Below, in pieces: positions 27,660 to 31,678 of a stretch of DNA of 31,678 nt (positions are counted from its first letter, which is position 1; the number at the start of each line of letters is the position of its first letter). A program made the position numbers and the translations under genes. The notes under the pieces are model-generated. The model was not told where the DNA came from. It did not search any database and worked only from the letters and a program-made list of their open reading frames with translations. The DNA lies in the NCBI GenBank assembly GCA_013115135.1, contig JABANP010000573.1, positions 1-31,678 on the forward strand. Reading direction: 5' to 3'. Source of the stretch: Perkinsus olseni (lineage: Eukaryota > Perkinsozoa > Perkinsida > Perkinsidae).

Positions 27660-28565
27660 TTACACGATGAACTCAGAGAAACCCGGCCAAGCGAACTCCT
27701 GGTAATAATGAACCCATCCTCCCTCTGCCTTGGTTACTACATCTATCCAAGTACAATCGTCTCTATCCTCGAGGTTGATGTCCAAAGATTCCCCCTTCTT
27801 GTGCAGGAGTAGGAAGCATATATAATCCCTTCCAAGCTCTCTGTTATTGCCGGGGCCTCGCAGCTCAACATTCGAGTCACCTTCCTCTGAACGAAAACAG
27901 GGATGATAAGGCGATTACTAGAGTCCAACTACTGATGGTAGACGGCCGCCTAGCAGCAATGTATTGATACCATAATTCGCATAAATCATTCTCATCGATA
28001 GATGATAATCAAAGCTCTACCTCACTCTCTACTGGAGCGTACAATGATACCGTAATGCTTGCATGAATCTTCCTAATTACATGCCTGTTACTGGCATAGC
28101 TACCGTAACCCTTGGACTACTATTGCATAATTTCAACACCATAATTCGCATAAATCATCCCTCCTGCACCATCTAATAATGCTCCCCGGGACCCCATCAC
28201 AACGGACGAAATTTACATCATTGCGATCTGAGACTCAAAAGAGGTCGCCTAGGGGGTTTCGACGTTATTGACTGCGATGGGAGTCAACGACAAAGACACG
28301 AAAATACCCTCACTACGCTACATAATGATACCATAATTTCCCCTCATCCTACCTGTGGTAACCAACTCAATATCAACATCAGCAGCATTCTCTATCTTCC
28401 TCTTTAGTAGCTCCCCCTCTACCCAGTACTAATCCAGCTTCTGATGAGTCAACACGTATCACCGATAGACCCTCACCATCGGTAGTAGACACCGGATGAT
28501 GATGACGAAGAGGAAGACGCTGACCTAACAGAACAGCCGGTCCGGTTTCGTCCAATAACCTAGGG
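27660..28565 (-). CDS. KH-like RNA-binding protein, with apparent frame break
   Basis: The minus strand encodes a KH-like core (LSVIRVDSSEAGLVLGRGGA, near 28490-28410) that continues as KIENAADVDIELVTT in the +1 frame. After an intron (acceptor near 28231) it reads DRNDVNFVRCDGVPGSII. Later exons give LDSSNRLIIPVFVQRK and, after an intron at about 27885-27843, LGRDYICFLLLHKKGESLDI and VVTKAEGGWVHYYQEFAWPG, ending FSEFIV and TAA at 27660. The C-terminal 60 residues are not a family I know. The GRGG loop and following helix are typical of KH domains, but the frame change at 28403-28405 means either a sequencing or genuine indel, or frameshifting. Exons at 28000-28140 are uncertain. The first exon is not located. 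Confidence 0.42.
27966..28340 (-). repeat. Four degenerate copies of a short intron motif
   Basis: ACCATAATTCGCATAAATCAT occurs at about 27969 and 28138 (plus strand); related GATACCGTAATGCTTGCAT at 28047 and GATACCATAATTTCCC at 28327 share the core ATACCRTAAT. On the minus (coding) strand each lies a short way after a GT donor-like site of the KH-like gene. Confidence 0.6.
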
Positions 28566-29532
28566 TCGACCTTCCTCGAGTTTCGGGAGTGCTCCCAGGA
28601 TTAAATTCAACAAGTGAATGTCCAGAGGCAGTCTATTGAACACTCAGAGTAATTCTGAAGCTCTGGCGCCGTATTTTACACGAGTACTCATCAATTCTGA
28701 ACTCTCGTATCACTCCATTCAGCATGCCCGATCTGTGTATGTCATTGCCATTATTTAAATTACATAATGTAAACCATGCCGCTGAGGAGTTGCACGCAGT
28801 AGAGCTACAGTATGAAGGAAGGACCTCATACCGCTCCTTCCTCAACGAGCAGCTAATACGTTGTATACACCCAATAGCTAGTGTATAACTATCATCGTCA
28901 ACCCATTAATAATACCACCTGGATTTGCTTCGGCTACCCTTCTGGCATGGTATATAACGTAGAAACGAAGAAGAGGGATGGTGGGCGACGCCACAATATC
29001 ACCAAAACCCAGCTGTTCGAAACACTAGCGCTCGCCCTAAATGAATCAACAACTGCCGGAATTGGGTATTGATTGAATCTTCTCCTTTGCTGCTAACAAT
29101 GTCGATCGTGCTAGACCCCACTATAACCCTACCTGATGTATATAAGGCAAGGATACAAGACGCTGGATATAACTTTGTGAAGAATCCAGAAGGTAGTAGT
29201 AACACTAAGATTCCTTTGCGGAAAATAGGTTAACCTTGTCCGGTCATTGTAAGATTCCCCTTCAGATGATACCATCTATATCGGTGGGCTATGAGTTTGT
29301 ATCATCCACCAGTGGTCAGTCTTCCCGCTGTATCTGGTTGCAGCAGCACACCGGTCCCGCGGCCATCGACCGTACCACACTCCCACCTCATCGTGCTGGT
29401 CATCCTCAACAACTATTAGGACTGCTTCAGTTGATCACCACTAGAAGAGATCCTCAAGGTAATGTGGTATCTTTCAGTTATTCTAGCGTATCTGAAGTTA
29501 ACCTATGAATTAGCAACGCATCCTTCTTCAAG
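28566..29532. other. Intergenic between divergent genes
   Basis: Between the KH-like gene (-) and ITPK (+). Plus-strand pieces look partly coding (29099-29190, MSIVLDPTITLPDVYKARIQ; 29265-29460, HRAGHPQQLLGLLQLITTRR with a GTAATG donor), but I could not join them in phase. They may be an unrelated small gene or a decayed one. Confidence 0.35.
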
Positions 29533-31065
29533 ATGATCGTCGAACTGCCTGCAGGCTACCGTGTGTTCTCGTGCGTTTTCATCTCAGTTTCCGGTTTTTC
29601 TATCAGATAAGGTGCTCTTACTACTGAGCAAGAAGAAGTTGGATCGTATGTGCCCAATGGGAGTGTATGATTCCACCGACCAGTGCGAGTATGTCTGCAT
29701 CGATCCAACTTGCGACATTCCCGCGCAGGTCGCAGGATTTGAGAAAAATGTGGTAATCAGGGTTTCACCTATTTCGATGAGCTTAGCACATCATAGGTTC
29801 GCATGATGTTGTTAGATACTTCATAAAATAACGGACTGGGTAGAATCCGACCCGGCGGTGGTTGAGGCCGCTAGAAGGCTCACCAACCCCACGCCGTGCT
29901 CAGTAGAAAGTCAGCTGGCATGTAAGAAATATCTTAGTGAAGGGATGCAGAAATTGACTATCGCTGGTGACTAGTAAAGGACCTCACCGTAAATCTTGGA
30001 CGCCTAGATACATCATGGGAGGGTATCGATAGAAGCTTTCCTTATGCATCGTGTTGTGCATGGTACAATCGCCGCGTCTCTCAGCGCTAAGGGCTCAGCC
30101 GTCGGCTGTCTTTACGCCGATTCTACGCATTAGTGGTTTTCAAAAGCTCTTCCAAACGCCAGTTGCTGCAACCTCCTTAGTATAAGGTCCTGAGCCTTGT
30201 CCATGCGTCGTCACGTGCATGGGAGGGTATCGGTGTCACCTCTCTTCTGCTCAGGCACCGATCGTTGGGATTTACAGCAAGCCTTTATAGCTGCAGGGGT
30301 GGACGTCCCGGAGATGCATCTCATCGACCCGAGCTCAAAAGGCATACCGCAGTTGAAGTAGCAGTTATTGCTGAGGTCCCACGTTCTATTCCCAGCAACG
30401 GTATTTCTCAGTTACCCCCAAATTTTGAAGACTCGCGTCGCTTGTGGTACCGTTGCTAGTCACCACATGGCTGTCGTGTCCACCGTGGAGGAGCTTGAGA
30501 AGTTTAGGCAGGACCATCGAGAAGACGCTGTCTGCGCTCAAGATTTCGTAAGCGTATCTTTCATCACGGAGTCGGATAGGTTAACCTCAGATACCCCATG
30601 GTGGTGTTATTTATAAGATATTTGTGATTGGTGCAGAGGTGCAGATGGACGTTCGCTCTAGTCTCGGCGATGATGCCGTTGGGAAGTCATTTGATTCTCA
30701 GAATATGAAGGAGGTTGTTGTGAAACAAGTAACAGTCGTGGGGTTCGAACCGGCGACCTTTTATTCTACAGGGTATCTTCGCTCAGAATCGTTCGCTAGA
30801 CTCGAGTGGTGTGGACATGGATAAGGTCCGAGACATCGCGTCCAAGGTTAATGCAAAGCTCGGCTTGGGGCTTTTCGGTCTCGACCTCATAATAGGGAGC
30901 CATGATAGAAAGTAAGCAGGGTAATTTCGTGGCGCGCGAAATAGTTCTTATGGCAGATACTACGTTGTTGACGTGAACTACTTCCCAACATTCAAAGGTG
31001 TCGATGGACTGCCACAACTAATTCGTCAACTGTTGTTGTCGCAGCAGCAGCAGCAAAGTTCTTAA
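29533..31065 (+). CDS. Inositol 1,3,4-trisphosphate 5/6-kinase (ITPK1-type), eight exons
   Basis: Exons 29533-29560, 29607-29761, 29816-29966, 30255-30357, 30412-30547, 30591-30713, 30772-30911 and 30957-31065 join in phase to 314 residues, the usual ITPK1 length. The N-terminal domain (KVLLLLSKKKLD, ILHKITDWVESDPAVVEA) precedes the ATP-grasp fold. The fold has TDRWDLQQAF, the ATP-binding strand ILKTRVACGTVASHHMAVV, PHGGVIYKIFVIG, the FDSQNMK loop and GLGLFGLDLIIG. The metal-binding VVDVNYFPTFKGV (D-x-N) completes it. It phosphorylates inositol polyphosphates in the cytosol, feeding InsP5/InsP6 synthesis. All introns but one are 43-58 nt; intron 3 (288 nt) holds a dispersed repeat. Intron 6 has a tRNA-like stretch and intron 7 the TTTCGTGGCGCG motif. 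The ATG directly follows TCCTTCTTCAAG, acceptor-like. Ends in a poly-Gln tail. Confidence 0.9.
30027..30093 (+). repeat. Dispersed 66-bp repeat, copy B
   Basis: Second copy of the repeat at 14440-14505, lying inside ITPK intron 3, same orientation as the host gene. It starts CGATAGAAGCTTTCCTTATG and ends CTCTCAGCGCTAAGGG. Confidence 0.7.
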
Positions 31066-31247
31066 TACTCTTATTGTGCCTGGATACTCTCCCCTCACTA
31101 CCAACTGTGATTCGTGTTTCTCTATTCTTGTCGTGCTTTTGAGTTCGAGTATGGCCTCTCATTCATCAATCGAACGAGCAGTTACTCCCTGTGGGAGTGA
31201 GCATGCCACTAATCATGGTTCACAAGGACTGTCTCTGACCAGACACA

Positions 31248-31678
31248 CTACTCGTAGATAAACCCGCTTGCTCGTTTGTTCAATTGCTCGTACATGCCGA
31301 TGGGCACATCGCCCAGGGCAATACTGTGAGATAGACCGTGAAAGATAATGGAGAACATTCTGTTTGCGTAGCCGCACATTTGCCGAGGAGTACACTCCCG
31401 AGCCTCATACGGTTGTGATGTCGGTGTAACATTACCACTCGTACGAGAAGCATCATGAACATAATCAAAGTGGTTCTCGTGTGGTAGAGCGGTGCATTCC
31501 TGAAGATGATTCGATATTAGATCGTCAATCCTTGGCACACCCAGTGAGAGGCATCACTTTGAAGCAAGTACCGATGCCACCTAATGCTTGCTCTGCATCT
31601 CTGGTACGGCTCTTACGAGGAGAGAGAATGCCCCTAAGCGATTGACAATTTGTGATACTAAGGAAAGCCTCAGCCTGG
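31248..31678 (-). CDS. 3' end of an unidentified gene, truncated by the window edge
   Basis: The minus strand has a coding-like terminal exon from about 31538 to 31248 (DDLISNHLQECTALPHENHF, then NRMFSIIFHGLSHSIALGDV and GMYEQLNKRASGFIYE) ending with TAG. Upstream, another open segment in a different frame (AEAFLSITNCQSLRGILSPR, AEQALGGIGTCFKV) runs to the window edge. The two are probably joined by a short intron near 31540-31570 whose ends I could not fix. No domain is recognised. It converges on ITPK with 182 bp between the stop codons; that gap holds nothing I can name. Confidence 0.45.

Noticed and set aside
29816..29840. Frameshift in ITPK at an AAAA run
   Set aside because: An acceptor at GATGTTGTTAG (29815) gives a 54-nt intron and restores the frame with the expected ILHKITD sequence.
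30737..30775. tRNA gene on the minus strand (GGTTCGAACCCC)
   Set aside because: Only a T-arm-like core is present; the T stem does not pair, there is no proper acceptor or D arm, and it lies in a phase-consistent ITPK intron.

Overview
This window is eukaryotic nuclear DNA. It carries linker histone H1 and histone H4 genes, many very short GT-AG introns (about 31-90 nt), and proteins with eukaryotic architectures: KH and SR domain RNA-binding proteins, an ITPK-type inositol phosphate kinase, a deneddylase-like C48 protease, a GPI-glycan glycosyltransferase and a dynamin/EHD-like GTPase. TAA, TAG and TGA all terminate recognisable genes, which argues against a ciliate code. The compact introns, close gene spacing and mixed GC content make an alveolate of the Perkinsus type my best guess, but this is inference.

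Layout. 1-2,420: a truncated reverse transcriptase relic on the minus strand abuts histone H1 (+). Histone H4 (+) follows, then a foldback element and a small minus-strand hypothetical gene. 2,784-11,252: a plus-strand run of closely packed genes. These are a type II membrane PC-esterase (NXPE-like) protein, a Nova/PCBP-like KH protein, an acidic 3-exon protein, a PGAP4-like glycosyltransferase and a SENP8/DEN1-like protease. A 47-nt palindrome separates this run from the minus-strand block.

11,779-21,865: six tandem minus-strand copies (here G1-G6) of one four-exon GNAT acetyltransferase gene. A small hypothetical gene sits between G3 and G4, and a dynamin-like GTPase between G5 and G6. Five copies have a shared box upstream. 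In G6 a 56-bp minisatellite of covarying hairpins lies between the box and the coding exons. 22,663-28,565: minus-strand genes for a KH/RS-rich protein, an unidentified two-part gene and another KH-like gene. 29,533-31,065: a complete eight-exon ITPK-type kinase (+). 31,248-31,678: the 3' end of another minus-strand gene that runs off the window.

Genes with recognisable roles fall into chromatin (H1, H4), RNA processing (three KH proteins, one SR-rich), secretory and membrane glycan work (PC-esterase, PGAP4-like and probably the GNATs), ubiquitin-like modifier processing, membrane remodelling and inositol phosphate signalling. No pathway links them. The most unusual features are the GNAT array with its shared box, its first introns of multiple-of-three length and its hairpin minisatellite, and short motifs that recur inside introns of unrelated genes (introner-like). 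Exon models were built by hand from splice signals, phase and family homology.
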